Assembly (NCBI GenBank): GCA_949317995.1
Contig: OX439038.1
Location: 58,038,313-58,102,312 of the forward strand
Source of the DNA: Acholoe squamosa
Taxonomy: Eukaryota; Annelida; Polychaeta; Phyllodocida; Polynoidae
Reading direction: 5' to 3'
DNA: 64,000 nt
Shown: in pieces, positions 1 through 10,340 of the stretch
How the letters are laid out: each line of letters begins with the position of its first letter
Position numbering within the stretch: position 1 is the first letter of the stretch
Made by a program: the position numbers and the translations under genes
Notes under the pieces: generated by a model
What the model was told of the DNA's origin: nothing
Databases searched by the model: none
The model's input: the letters and a program-made list of their open reading frames with translations, nothing else

Positions 1-3000
1 TCTATTTCTCTTAAGGCAAAACTCACCTTAAGACAATCTGTGTATTTTACCTTTACACCTAAATACATGTACAGCTTCCATCTAACAAATGGGAGTTGTC
101 TCATTATATTGAATAATGATTTTAACACACCCTGGCATTTAAAAGACTCTTGTAACATGAGAAATATGTCTGTTACATTTGAAATATGAAACCGGGTTTT
201 CTCCTTAAAACTTTTAAGAAAGCAACCTCAAGCCCTAGATCCAGGTACTTTAGACTTGCCCAAGCTATTGGTCTCAGTCTAATCCTATGTGCATGCTAAG
301 GACTTTTATGTGGGCAAGTCTACCCATTTTGCCACATTCCATTTCATCTACTCCCCTTAAAAGACTATTTTATTGGCCGAGCCAATAAAATAATTATCAT
401 ATTCAGACTCACTGTTATGCAGGTTGAGTTTCTTTATATGAAACAAGTGGTCATTATTTCATAGGGGAGATAGAATGGTCGGAATAATTCCAAAATCAGC
501 ATACACATTTTAATATGGGGTCATAACAAACATGATTCCAATACATATATAGAATACTGAAAATCGGGCCAGATTAGATCCTCACCATAGTCGAATGGAC
601 ATTCCCTAATCACTGGAGTGCTTTTCCTACATCCATGACGGTATCTGCCACACTGCACAAGTGATCACATAAAATTTGATACCAAACACTTTAAAAAAGT
701 AGATTAATCTTGTAGGCCTAAATCTTTATCTTATTCTATAATAGAGGCAAAAAGTTGCAATTGACATTCATGTACTAACTTTCTCTGCACTGTTTGTCAT
801 ATTGCCTGCCAGACTCTCGGTTTCCTCCTTGATTTGGGAGCCCTGAGACTATTTCTTCAATAGTCTCAGGGATGGCTGAAGTAACCAAGTAAATATTTAT
901 GGATTTTAGTGTGCCAGGGATTCATTAAGATTCAACGTCGATTCAGAATAAATCGCATAAGAGATTAAACGTACTGGCGTCTGAGTCGTTTTAGTGTGGC
1001 CATTACTTCTTAACGTGCTGCAATAGTAAGCTCCTTTTGTCGTAAATTGAATTAGATGAGGGGATATAAAATCATTACAGTCATCTAAAGCACCCGGCAG
1101 GTGTAACTAAATGATTTGGGGAGGGACTTTCTCTTTAAATATTAATGAGAGCAGCCATGCTGATAAGATGCCCTGTGGTTACCACAGGAATCTTCCCTTT
1201 CCTATGACTATTCACATAATGCTTTATAATGATTGTGGTCTAGAACAGATAGAAATAATAATTCACATGTTTACATGTCAATGACCCTTTCTCTAAAGCT
1301 ACTCACAATTGTGCACGAGTCGGAATTTTGAATTTAACTACCCAACGGAGAGGGGAAACGAGAAATAGATCTTATCAACGAAGACGAGAGGGAGAGGGCA
1401 TTGGCTGTTGGGTTACTATATTGTTTCATTCGGGTTGCTAGTCAGGTAATTCATTCTATTTCAAATGATTTACATTATTGCATTTTGATGCTCATTTAAT
1501 ATTTGGAGGGGATATCCGTATTGTTTTTCTTAAGATTTTAATCCAAAGAGGTGCGGTAAAATATTATATACCCTACTACCTGTACACGTCATTTCCTGTC
1601 TTTAAAGATCGAAAATTGTAGCAGAATGTGGCCCTTTACCAAAGGTATAAATTCAATCAAAAGATTATGAATGGAAGAGGGATTGAATTTAAATGCCACA
1701 CCCGGTATATTGTTCTTACAGAGAATGCATAATAATTGTACCCCAGACAGCCTCACAAGCTTAAAGGTCCACCTCAGGTTTGTATGGGATAGGCGGTGTG
1801 TTTCGGGGTGGGGTGATTACAGCTGGAAGATTGGAAGAGGTTTAGGGGATGGTGGTGGGCCGATTATAAAATGTTTCAGGTGTGTGACACTGGACACTGG
1901 TGCCACCAAAAGGTGAATAGTGAGTGGGAGTTTGTTTGTTTTAGTTTTACGTCCGGGGGCCATCGAGGAACTCAGACATTCAAGTGAGTGGGAGTGAGTA
2001 TATGATGGAGGAAAGAAGTGCACATCATTTCAAGATGTGAAAGGAGAGATTATTTATTATAGGTAATGTGAATAAGTCGGTGAAGAAGGCGAGTACCAAG
2101 GGACATGGGGGGGGGGATTACCTGTTACCTGGAAGATTAGTACAAAAACAACCAACACTTAATCTGAAACCACTACCCACACACTATATTACAACCAGCA
2201 GTTTTACATTCTGAGAACCATTAGTGTCCACTCTTGAGTATTGGAACATGAAAGGAAAATGTGCACCATTGCTATAGGGCTTAGTATTGAAGTCCAGTGG
2301 GTCCGCCATTGCTTTATCTGAGACCTGGCGAGATAAGCACTGATTACACCTGCTTGATGGGAAACAGGTGTTACATAATGTACCCAAAAGATTCTGCAGT
2401 GAATGTAGGGAGTCCTGTCATTGGTTGATATTGTATCCTGGGTCAGCCCTATTATAATCTCATCATATGTCTTTTATTGAATAAAGTCCACCTCTTTATT
2501 TGCGGTGGTGGTTGAATTTAAACCTTACCTAGTACACACAATAGTATAGGACACGACATGTCACGAGCCTGAAAACTGTTCCCTAGAAATGACCCCTTTA
2601 ATTTGAGTTAGAAACGTTTTTAAACACACTTTCATTCATCTATTTTTCTTAAAGCATTGCTTAATCTAACTTTAAACGTGTGATCCCCCTCGATGGCAAT
2701 AAAAAATGTTCTGCCCCTCTTTGATCTAAAGTGGTGCATGGGCCTTTTTATATGATGTGCCTTCCCCCCTCAAGAGGAGTCAAAAGACTTAACACCCCCC
2801 CCCCCCCGAAAATCACCATCCTCCCCTGTTGATAAAAAATGACCACTCTCTAAAATGGTATAGAATGAGCATGTTGCCCATGCACAATGGAACGTTGAGT
2901 GAGTTTTATTATGTAAAGTTGATATCATCCTCGAGTGGTTGAAAATTAAATGACCTGAAATACAAAATGCTACTGCTAGATATGATTTTTCTCACAGACT

Positions 3001-3216
3001 CCTCACTGTGAGCATTTTCAGTCCCGTGATGGGGACTCCACGGCACACCGCTGACACCTTGTGAGATATAACTGAACCAGACTGCCCTTATAGTGCCTTG
3101 GTTATCCGTTCCTTCTCTAGATAGCAGCAGTGTGCCATGTCCATTCTCTCATGAGCTTTTGGTTGGCAGAAGGAGGTTTGATGGGTTGTGATTGTTACTG
3201 CTACATCCCATTGATT
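1..3216. other. Gene-free stretch, no recognised element
   Basis: I see no convincing exon, RNA gene or transposon end here. The open frames present are short and lack recognisable motifs. Two perfect short hairpins are visible: 366-392 (12-bp arms, 3-nt loop CGA) and 841-871 (13-bp arms CCCTGAGACTATT, 5-nt loop). The stretch 2690-2895 is one copy of a dispersed repeat listed separately. Confidence 0.6.
2690..2895. repeat. Dispersed repeat, copy 1 of a pair
   Basis: This segment and 5034-5262 share a long alignable sequence: both run from a 'gcccctctttgatct' block through 'ctcaagaggagtca', a C-rich tract, 'caccatcctcccctgttgata', 'tgaccactc' and end near 'ccatgcacaatg'. A more decayed relative with 'ttaaaaaatgaccactcccc' lies near 35500-35600. 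No ends, inverted repeats or coding capacity were found, so the class is unknown. Confidence 0.6.
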
Positions 3217-3397
3217 AGGGAGGTTTAGCGACCACTACGTGGTCAATCAAACACAGACGTCAAGCATACCTACAGCATTCGTATGTCTGTGTTTAATGAG
3301 CTGCGGGTGAAGTACATAGTGGTTGCTAGACGGAACCATCGCTGAATGAACATATCTAGGGCCCAGTTAGCTGGGTAAGTGGTTGCTAGACCTCCCT
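3217..3397. mobile_element. MITE-like element with AGGGAGGTTTAGC termini
   Basis: The left end (AGGGAGGTTTAGCGACCACT) and right end (AGTGGTTGCTAGACCTCCCT) are near-perfect inverted repeats enclosing about 180 bp with no coding capacity. A shorter relative with the same termini is at 4236-4356. Both contain 'acacagacgt' and 'gtatgtct' blocks, so they are related inside as well as at the ends. Confidence 0.6.
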
Positions 3398-3431
3398 GAT
3401 GTAAAATGTTTAAGTTTGTTGCCTAAATATT

Positions 3432-3503
3432 GGGCTTGTGCGGGAAGTGAACCCGGGACCTCTTGCACCCGAAGCGAGAATCATACCCCTAGACCAACAA
3501 GCC
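3432..3503 (-). tRNA. tRNA-Pro(CGG), possibly degenerate
   Basis: On the minus strand this reads as a 72-nt tRNA-Pro cloverleaf: acceptor GGCTTGT/ACAAGCC, D arm with GGTCTAGGGGTATGATT, anticodon loop TTCGGGT (anticodon CGG) and T loop TTCACTT. The anticodon stem and T stem each carry one mismatch, so it may be a pseudogene. About 30 bp of flank next to its 3' end ('gtttaagtttgttgcctaa') is repeated beside the decayed tRNA-Pro at 4979-5038, which shows that the two arose by duplication with flanks. Confidence 0.6.
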
Positions 3504-3939
3504 AAGTGCCCTGAACTCTGTATTGAGAGTCACTATGTTCTGAGCTAGTCTGGAGGGAATGTAAAAGTCATTGGTGGACAAGCTTTTTATCTTGAATTTC
3601 ATAGTCATTTCAATTTCAAACAACTGGTAATTATATAACAAAACCATTTATTTTTGTGCATCACCTTCAGGTGCTTACCTTTCAGATTTAACATGATCTG
3701 TGCAAAGCATTCACCATATTCTATGTGTTCAGTGGGACTCTCACCATAGGTCGAGACATGTCTGTACTTGCAATGTTTAAGTGCAATAAACCAGGACCTT
3801 GCTTTTGGTGAGAACACCATATTGATTATGTGATGTGGATTTTATAATGACAGACAGATTGGGTTTCCCAGTTGTATATTGAATTGTAGTGGGCGTCTGA
3901 GAAGTTAAAGCAAGTAAAATCATTTTTAAAAAACAGTGC

Positions 3940-4012
3940 TTCCCAGACGGGGAATCGAACCCCCGGCCACGGCGGTGAAAGCGCTGAATCCTAACCACTA
4001 GACCACGTTGGA
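3940..4012 (-). tRNA. tRNA-Glu(TTC)-like, acceptor stem degraded
   Basis: On the minus strand the D arm (GTGGTCTAGTGGTTAGGATTC), the anticodon loop with TTC and the T arm (GGGGGTTCGATTCCCC) match metazoan tRNA-Glu. The acceptor stem pairs poorly (5' TCCAACG against 3' TCTGGGA has at least two mismatches), so this is probably a pseudogene or a SINE-like copy. The A and B box regions are intact. Confidence 0.55.
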
Positions 4013-4235
4013 TGTGGTCTAATTTGACAATGATATTAAGGAAACAACTACCATGAAGGATAAGGTCTGAATATAGAAGGCATTCCTTTGGGAATGATAT
4101 ACCCATTGTGTCTGCCTTAGGTGTTACTATGGAGGCAAATTGCTTCTGAGTGTGAAACGTTTCAACTTTGCTGAAATCTGCTTGGTTCATACCAAGTCAT
4201 TTTGATTCATTTTCTTCGTAAGACATGTTCACAAT

Positions 4236-4356
4236 AGGGAGGTTTAGCAACTGCGACGTATGTCCCCCATAGCTCATTTAACACAGACGTACCAGTGCAG
4301 TAAGTATCCTGTATGTCTACATTTTATTGCCCATGCAGTTTGTGCTAAACCTCCCC
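4236..4356. mobile_element. MITE-like element, short copy
   Basis: About 120 bp bounded by AGGGAGGTTTAGCA and its inverted form TGCTAAACCTCCCCT. It shares termini and internal blocks with 3217-3397. It sits between two tRNA-Glu-like sequences. Confidence 0.55.
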
Positions 4357-4404
4357 TTTATTGCTGCAAGGACACATAGGGTGTTTCAAAGGGAAAAGCG
4401 TCAC

Positions 4405-4470
4405 TTCCCAGAAGGGGAATCGAACCCTGGCCGCGAGAGCGCCGAATCCTTACCACTAGACCACCTGGGA
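4405..4470 (-). pseudogene. tRNA-Glu pseudogene with anticodon-arm deletion
   Basis: The acceptor stem (TCCCAGG/TCTGGGA), D arm and T arm of tRNA-Glu are recognisable. Compared with a normal tRNA-Glu, the 3' side of the anticodon arm lacks several bases, which shortens the sequence to about 66 nt. It cannot fold into a normal anticodon stem-loop, so it is called a pseudogene. Confidence 0.6.
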
Positions 4471-4684
4471 ACCTCCATGCAAAACTTGGTCATCCTGACT
4501 TGGTTCTCTATATCGATATTGCCATTGGTATATATAGGTACATCTCGCCTATATTTGAGCTGTTTCAAGTCGAAAAATACAAGATTATGATAGACACACT
4601 TTGAGAAGATAGCAATGGCATACAAATGATATATTATAGATTGATTTAAGAATTGAGCTTTTTGCCAAAAGTGGCATAACTTAA

Positions 4685-4756
4685 TGGCTTGTCCAGGATT
4701 TGAACCCTGGACCTCTCGCAACCTAAGCGAGAATCATACCCCTAGACCAAAAAGCC
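4685..4756 (-). tRNA. tRNA-Pro(AGG)
   Basis: A 72-nt tRNA-Pro on the minus strand. The anticodon stem CTCGC/GCGAG is perfect around loop TTAGGTT (anticodon AGG), and the T stem CCAGG/CCTGG with loop GTTCAAATC-type bases is intact. The acceptor stem has one mismatch (GGCTTTT against ACAAGCC). Of the five tRNA-like sequences in this cluster it is the most likely to be functional. Confidence 0.75.
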
Positions 4757-4978
4757 ACAATTAGTCGATGGGCACTAATTAATGAATGTCCATTTAGTGA
4801 AAAGAAATGGGATTCAGCTGAAATAGGAGATTATGAAAAAGTCTCTAAGACTGTTTGGTGAAAAAGTCTCCAAGTTTGTTTGGTGATTAAGTTCCAGTGA
4901 ATTCCATTGATGAGTCATGAGCCACTTGACAGTTTTCAGGTGTGAATGTAAAAAGTTTAAGTCTGTTGCCTAATTATT

Positions 4979-5038
4979 GGACTTGTCTGGGAATTGAAAC
5001 CAGGACCTCTTGCACCCAGAGCAAGAATCATACCCTTT
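4979..5038 (-). pseudogene. tRNA-Pro(TGG)-derived pseudogene
   Basis: The minus strand keeps the anticodon arm (loop TCTGGGT) and T arm of tRNA-Pro, but the 5' acceptor half is replaced by unrelated sequence, so no acceptor stem can form. Its 3' flank matches the flank of the tRNA-Pro at 3432-3503, pointing to a duplicated and decayed copy. Confidence 0.6.
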
Positions 5039-5262
5039 GGCATTGTATGGAAAATTTTCGTGCCCCTCTTTGATCTATAGTGGTGCACAGGCTTTTTTGA
5101 TAATATGAGACGCCCCTCCCCCCTCAAGAGGAGTCAAGAGTTTCAACACCCCCTTCCTCAAACTCACCATCCTCCCCTGTTGATAAATAATGACCACTCC
5201 CTAAAAGGGTATAGAATTAGCATGACATGAACATGTTGTCCATGCACAATGTTTCTGACTTG
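5034..5262. repeat. Dispersed repeat, copy 2 of a pair
   Basis: Second copy of the repeat described at 2690-2895, in the same orientation. It directly abuts the tRNA-Pro pseudogene at 4979-5038, so a tRNA fragment plus repeat junction may mark an insertion point. Confidence 0.6.
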
Positions 5263-6920
5263 TCTCACAGACACCTCCCTGTGAGGCCAAAAAAATAAAC
5301 TGTTTGTTTCAGGTAACATGTTAAAAAAAAATTAGGTAGAGTAGGTCGGATTTTTTTTTTGTGATTTCTTTTTAACTACTACAATGACTACGCAGAGCAC
5401 ATTTCCAGACAAACATGGATACAATGTATGTCATCAATGAAAAGCTTGAGCACTTAAAACGGGTTGCAAAAGTCTGGAGAAGTACTGATAACACTCTCCA
5501 TATTTATTACCAATCAAATCATGTCTAGAGATCATCCACGGCACAGAAAGGCCAGCACTCCTGAAAACTATCAGCACAGTGCTGATTGTGAGTCTCCTGA
5601 CATCAATGGGTATCACATACAAACCAAGAGGAGGAGCAGCAAGAACTACTACAGCAATCACCTACAATCAGCTCAGAGCCAGAGTAACTAAAAAAAAAGT
5701 CATATTTCCCTTCTCTCAGCAGAAATGAATTAAATCTGAAGCAATAGAACATTAAGTACAGCACTTACATATGTGGTTTGTTAGCAGAGGTTTGTTTACA
5801 AAAGGTCATATTAGATGTTCCTTTTTTAGTTCAATTCTTGTGATATAGCCACAACCTAGGTACAGTCAACTCTCACCTAACGAACACCCCTCTAATGCAA
5901 CAATCTCTCCATTATGACCAATTTTGGAAAGTTTAAACTATTTTTCTCTTTGTTTTAATGTAAATAACTCCCTTCAATGACACCACTCCTCTAATGCGGC
6001 CACCTCACCCTATGGCCACTAATATTTCAGACTCAAATCATCCATTTCTCCCTCTGATATGACCATTTTCAAAGTCAAGAATCTGGAATAAAATCATAAA
6101 GATAGATATGCTTGTGCAATTACCTTGGAATCATACAAGCCCCCACTACCATGCTTATAGAACACTAAGCCTACAGTGACAGTAGTTATTGGAGACCTAC
6201 CTGTGTGGAAGCCCCCTTTCCCCGCCCCTTCAATGGCAGGGGGAGGGGGTTACAGGCAGAATGTCCACAGGCAGATTTGGATTATCTGGGAAAAACTGAG
6301 TAAGAACCACCCATTGAACATAATTAGGCACCCATCATGGTTAGTAGAATACAGATTATGCCCTGTCTAGACAGGACATAATCTGTATTTTTCACTCTGG
6401 ATTTGGTAAAATTCTGAATTTTCCATACTAAGGCCCCTAATTTGCCTACTCAGACCAGAAGGCAGTATCTACTTCTCCTATCAGTAGCTACTGAGAATAT
6501 GCTGATCAACAACTGTATTTTGCAGTAGGTACTGCTGAAATACTTCCAAAACAGCTGACTCTACACTGCATTTTCAGTATAGACTCAGTAGTGTACTGAC
6601 TATCAACTGAGTATGCACTGCATTTTCAGGCTATAATCAGTAGTCTACTGACTCTCAACTGAATCTTAATAGATACCAAACATGTCACACTCTGTGCAGC
6701 AGCATAGATGCAGTAGTCTACTGACTATCTACTGGTATCACTCCGTCCATTCATCGATTATTTATTGGGCTACTGACCTAATGCTTCTGAGACAGTCCAT
6801 AGTGTGAATTTCAGTATGATTGTGAACAGTAGTCAAAAGATTCAGTTATGAAATTCTGAAACTATCCAGTGTTTGTTAAGAAAAGCATAATTATACCTTT
6901 GCATATGATTATGTTATTGA
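5263..6920. other. Intergenic stretch with short repeats
   Basis: No gene is supported. A 42-bp palindrome with one mismatched pair lies at 6348-6389 (AATACAGATTATG arms around CCTGTCTAGACAGG). From about 6520 to 6740 a loose repeat of 'cagtagtctactgactatcaactgaat'-type units occurs three times at roughly 80-bp spacing. Small open frames on both strands around 5440-5690 show no known motif. Confidence 0.5.
6903..6920. repeat. Target site duplication, left copy
   Basis: ATATGATTATGTTATTGA is found here and again, base for base, at 7751-7768. The two copies bracket the Penelope-like fragment. Confidence 0.8.
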
Positions 6921-7750
6921 TTTTTTTTTTTCAACTACGGACCCATTTTTACAACATAAGGAATAATGTGCAAACCAGTATAGTTGGATCACACTTTAAT
7001 TCAGCCTTCCATAAAAATTTGGATGATGTGGAACTCACCGTTGTGGATTTCATACATGCCCACCCATCGAGTGACAAGGCTACATACTTGAGGAACCTGA
7101 TTGAATTCAATTGGATTCAAAGGCTCCATACAAATGCCCCCCAGGGGTTGAACATAGCGGATGCCCCCTTTGGGACTGGCTAATCATTGGGTGGGCATAT
7201 GCAACCCTTGATCTGAGTAAGGGATGTAAATCTAAAAATCTTGCACTACAGCCCAGCTGGAGTGCAACAGGGAACACCGGTCAGTTCATGTTAATTCTAG
7301 AACTGGCACACTAATTTTGAATCAAATTATTTAATTTGATCTGAATCTATAGAGAATAGTGATATTCATTTGCCTCAAACAAGCCCACTTGGTCACACTG
7401 AGTTGGTCTAGCCTACTGAGTCTCACTCAGATAAAGGCTATTTATAACACCAATTCCCACACTGGGATTGGGACCACTTGGCAATTCTGCCACTTATATA
7501 AGCAGAAACAAATGCCTGATGAGTCCCCACAGGATGAAACTGCTCTGAATAACCAAGAAACCCATTTTGTTGGTTGTTTCCATGGTTGCCATGCACCCAT
7601 GGTTACTGTGTACATGTCTCCCTAGAGATTTGTCAACTGTGGCTGTTGCCTAGCAACGGTGTTCCTGATGACATCACGGATTTTAATCCAAACTGTCATT
7701 TGGAGTGGTAGCATTGTGCACGTAGGACGTACTTCCTAGCCCTGTCCAAA
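6921..7750 (+). mobile_element. 5'-truncated Penelope-like element with GIY-YIG end
   Basis: An 830-bp insertion bounded by a perfect 18-bp direct repeat (6903-6920 and 7751-7768). Just inside the left boundary, after a T run, an open frame (about 6935-7183) encodes the C-terminal half of a PLE endonuclease region: LRTHFYNIRNN, then SHFNS, VDFIHAHPSS, then FNWIQRLHTNAPQGLNIADA. Established knowledge: PLE proteins end with a GIY-YIG nuclease and finish with a 'WI..L.T..P.GLN' block. The RT part is absent, so this is a 5'-truncated dead copy. It belongs to a different family from the element at 10053-14331, because their 3' ends do not match. Its 3' region holds a hammerhead-like core. Confidence 0.75.
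7516..7540 (+). ncRNA. Hammerhead ribozyme core-like motif in PLE 3' region
   Basis: The order CTGATGA, GTCC, CCACA, GGAT, GAAAC matches the hammerhead core: conserved CUGANGA, a 4-bp stem II with 5-nt loop (one G-U pair at the base), then GAAA. Possible outer pairing is GAAACAA (7505-7511) with TTGTTTC (7574-7580), with a GTT cleavage triplet at 7569-7571, but stem III would then be only 2 bp with a long loop. PLEs are known to carry such ribozymes. Activity is not shown. Confidence 0.4.
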
Positions 7751-7768
7751 ATATGATTATGTTATTGA
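7751..7768. repeat. Target site duplication, right copy
   Basis: Second copy of ATATGATTATGTTATTGA, identical to 6903-6920. Confidence 0.8.
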
Positions 7769-8124
7769 GTGCCAGTAATGGATACACATGATGTTGGGGT
7801 GTGTGAAAGCGAGGAATTAGTCACTGACTTTATGTAGGGCATAAATGTACTGAATCATCAAGTATTATTTTGGTCACCATCATGCCACTTTTTTTTTCCC
7901 TACATAGTATACATGTATCATTGATAATTACAAAGCTGCTGTCTTATCACCTTAACATCAATAAAATGCAAGGCATTCTACTATAGTAGTACTTTATCAG
8001 ACATGCCTACTCTTACCTTCTTCTATGATAGAAGTTACCTAGTACTACTGAATCAATACTGCCCCCCTCCTATATGAGTTGCATGCACTACTAGGGAGTA
8101 ATGACAGCTCCACATATCTGATGG

Positions 8125-8240
8125 GGTGGTGGCTCAGGGAGCTAATGCGTTGGTACAGTAATCAGAAGATCCCAAGTTCAAATCCAGCAAGGACCACCTA
8201 GAAAGGCATTGGTAGTGCCAGTACTAAAGCAGCGGCTGCT
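8125..8240 (+). mobile_element. tRNA-derived SINE (head region)
   Basis: 8125-8198 resembles a tRNA body: GGTGGTGGCTCAGGGAGCTA gives a Pol III A box (TGGCTCAGGGAG), AGTTCAAATCC matches the B box, and the ends GGTGGT and ACCACC can pair. It is followed by a non-tRNA segment. This is the usual structure of a tRNA-derived SINE. The tail and target duplication were not resolved. Confidence 0.55.
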
Positions 8241-8347
8241 CCTTTTATGCTTCTACCTACCCCCAGCAGTAGTTTTCAGTATGATCTACTGCTCACCTAC
8301 TGCTATAGCAACAGTCATGCAGTAGTGCTGATTAAACACTGCCCTGT

Positions 8348-9178
8348 TTCGCGTAGAAGGCGCCCCCCCTCCCCACCCCCCTATATGAGTTCAAGCTGTC
8401 ATCGGCACACGGTCGGCCTTAAAAAACGGCGAGCAAATCTACAGCGACCGGGCTGCCGCGCTGCTGGCGCTATGAGTTTTAAGCTGTCATCTGCACACGG
8501 TCGGCGTCAAACCCGCCGAGCGCCCGTCGACACCTCCCGGTCTGCCGCGCTGCTGGCTATATGAGTTCAAGCTGTCATCGGCACACGGTGTGACGGTCGG
8601 TGTCAAACCCGCCAAGCAAATCTACAGCGACCGGTCTGCCGCGGTGCTGGCTATATGATTTCAAGCTGTCATCGGCACACGGTGTGACGGTCGGCGTCAA
8701 ACCCGGCGAGCAAATCTACAGCGACCGGGCTGCCGCGCTGCTGGTGCTATGAGTTCAAGCTGTCATCGGCACACGGTCGGCGTCAAACCCGCCGAGCGCC
8801 CGTCGACACATCCTGGTCTGCCGCGCTGCTGGCTATATGAGTTCAAGCTGTCATCGGTACACGGTGTGACGGTCGGTGTCAAACCCGCCGAGCAAATCTA
8901 CACCGACCGGGCTGCCGAATTGCTGGCTATATGAGTTCAAGCTGTCACCGGCGCATGGTGGGCCTTATCCCCGGCGAGCGCGTCGACACCTCCCGGTCTG
9001 CCGCGGTGCTGGCGCTATGAGTTCAAGCTGTCATCGGCACATTTTCCCAAATGAGATGTTGGAAAAACCCGCGTATAAGACGCACCCCAAACTCAAGGCA
9101 ATTTACCTCCCGCGTATAAGACCCAGCAGCATTTTGTTTGGCGTAGAAGACGCGCCTTCTACGCGGGAGATTACGGTA
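8348..9178. mobile_element. CGTATAAG-family MITE carrying an internal tandem array
   Basis: The right end (about 9066-9178) is a clear copy of the MITE family seen at 20446-20692 and 28298-28526: it contains 'cgtataagacgcaccccaaa', 'cagcattttgtttggcgta' and ends with GCGGGAGATTACGGTA. The left end near 8348-8372 (TTCGCGTAGAAGGCGCCCCC) looks like a decayed opposite end. Between them lies a GC-rich tandem array. I infer that the array expanded inside the MITE. Confidence 0.5.
8386..9045. repeat. GC-rich tandem array, about 7.5 units of 84-97 bp
   Basis: Units start with TATGAGTTCAAGCTGTCATC at about 8386, 8471, 8560, 8652, 8748, 8836, 8932 and 9017, and continue through 'ggcacacggt', 'gtcaaacccgccgagc' and 'tgccgcgctgctggc'. 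Two unit types alternate: one contains 'aaatctacagcgaccgg', the other 'gcccgtcgacacctcccgg'. Some units have an extra 'gtgtgacg'. Unit lengths are not all multiples of three, so the repetitive open frames across it are a by-product. GC content is far above the surroundings. Confidence 0.85.
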
Positions 9179-9769
9179 GGCAAAATATTAAGACTGAGAA
9201 TGCTATAACACATGACTACAATTATTCTTAAATGGCTAGTTTTCAAAACATTGATTAGAATCATGTGACACTTAGAGCATTTCAGTACAACACCTCTATC
9301 CAATATGGCCACTGTGTTTCTATAAAACCACCATTGAAATCTTCTAAAAGCTGTATCTTTGCTTCTAGTTCACTTAAGCTTACCAACACAAATTAAAATG
9401 TTAGGAGTACTATTTTGGGGTCATGGAATTTGATGTGACCATTTTTAAAACTCTCTGTGGCAGCCATCTTGAATTTAAATCAATTTTCTCTCAAAAACTT
9501 GAAAAAAAAATCCAGATTTTCTCTCTGAAATCTGAGAATATGAATAATTCATAATGAATGCATCATTCTTGATAGTAGCCATTAGAAATATGCTTCAATC
9601 TGGGAGTTTGGTGCAATATTAGCCCTGCTATATGGTGCAGTTTGGTAATCAGTGTGGGTCTATTCCTGAAGGCATGGACTTCGCTTTCTGTATTACATCC
9701 TATGGGCATTCTCCCTGTGGATTGGGACCTTTGTGGTGGAACAGGCTAATTTGTTGGAGCCGTCCGTAA
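9179..9769. other. Intergenic, no recognised feature
   Basis: AT-rich sequence with no exon, RNA gene or repeat end that I can support. Confidence 0.5.
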
Positions 9770-10020
9770 TACCCACTTGGCAGAAAAACGTTTTTTTTTA
9801 CGTAAAAGAAAAAGTTTTATTTTGGTTCCTGAGTTTGCAAAACGTTTTTATTTGGTTGAAAATTGGTTGAAAAAGCAAACGTTTTTAATTGGTTAAAAAT
9901 TGGCTGAAAAAAAACGTTTAAAAACGTCAAAATAAGTTTTTTTTTTTTAAAAACGATTATTAGACAAACCAAATAAAAACATTTGCAAATGTTAAAAAAA
10001 TGTCTTTTGCCAAGTGGGTA
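9770..10020. mobile_element. MITE-like element with TACCCACTTGGCA termini
   Basis: A 251-bp segment with perfect 13-bp terminal inverted repeats TACCCACTTGGCA / TGCCAAGTGGGTA. The interior is A/T-rich with repeated 'aaaacgttttt' and 'attggttgaaaa' blocks on both strands, and has no coding capacity. It ends 14 bp before the target duplication of the large Penelope-like element. Confidence 0.65.
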
Positions 10021-10034
10021 GCCATTGATATACC

Positions 10035-10052
10035 GCAATTATGAAAGGCAAG
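10035..10052. repeat. Target site duplication of PLE, left copy
   Basis: GCAATTATGAAAGGCAAG, repeated exactly at 14332-14349. It borders the 3' end of the minus-strand Penelope-like element. Confidence 0.8.
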
Positions 10053-10340
10053 ATAAAACGGTTGTGTGACTTCTCTCTCTGGAGCGCTACCACAAAGTGT
10101 CAGATTTGACTTTAGCATCCAATGATGCTCACCATGCCAACCAGGCTGCTAGCCAATAGGGGAGCAGTATCCTGATTCTCAATTACCCATGATTCATAGT
10201 TCTAATTGTCACTCTCCAAACATTTATTATGTGGTACCTTGGAGGTGAATGATTTATAGCAGAGGCTTAGAAGTAGAATTCATATTGATGGCAATAAGGC
10301 AGATGTGTGTTGTGGTCAATAGTGACAATATTTTGATGTG

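Noticed and set aside
4401..4721. 106-codon minus-strand ORF
   Set aside because: Its ends are read-through of the tRNA-Pro and tRNA-Glu sequences (GSNPGQ, GFDSPSGK), so it is not a protein gene.
5862..6175. Pogo-like left end TACAGTCAACTCTCACC
   Set aside because: No matching inverted right end was found, so element limits cannot be supported.
8247..9208. Repetitive open frames encoding MSSSCHRHTVG-type peptides
   Set aside because: They are produced by the DNA tandem array; unit lengths break frame between copies and there is no gene structure.
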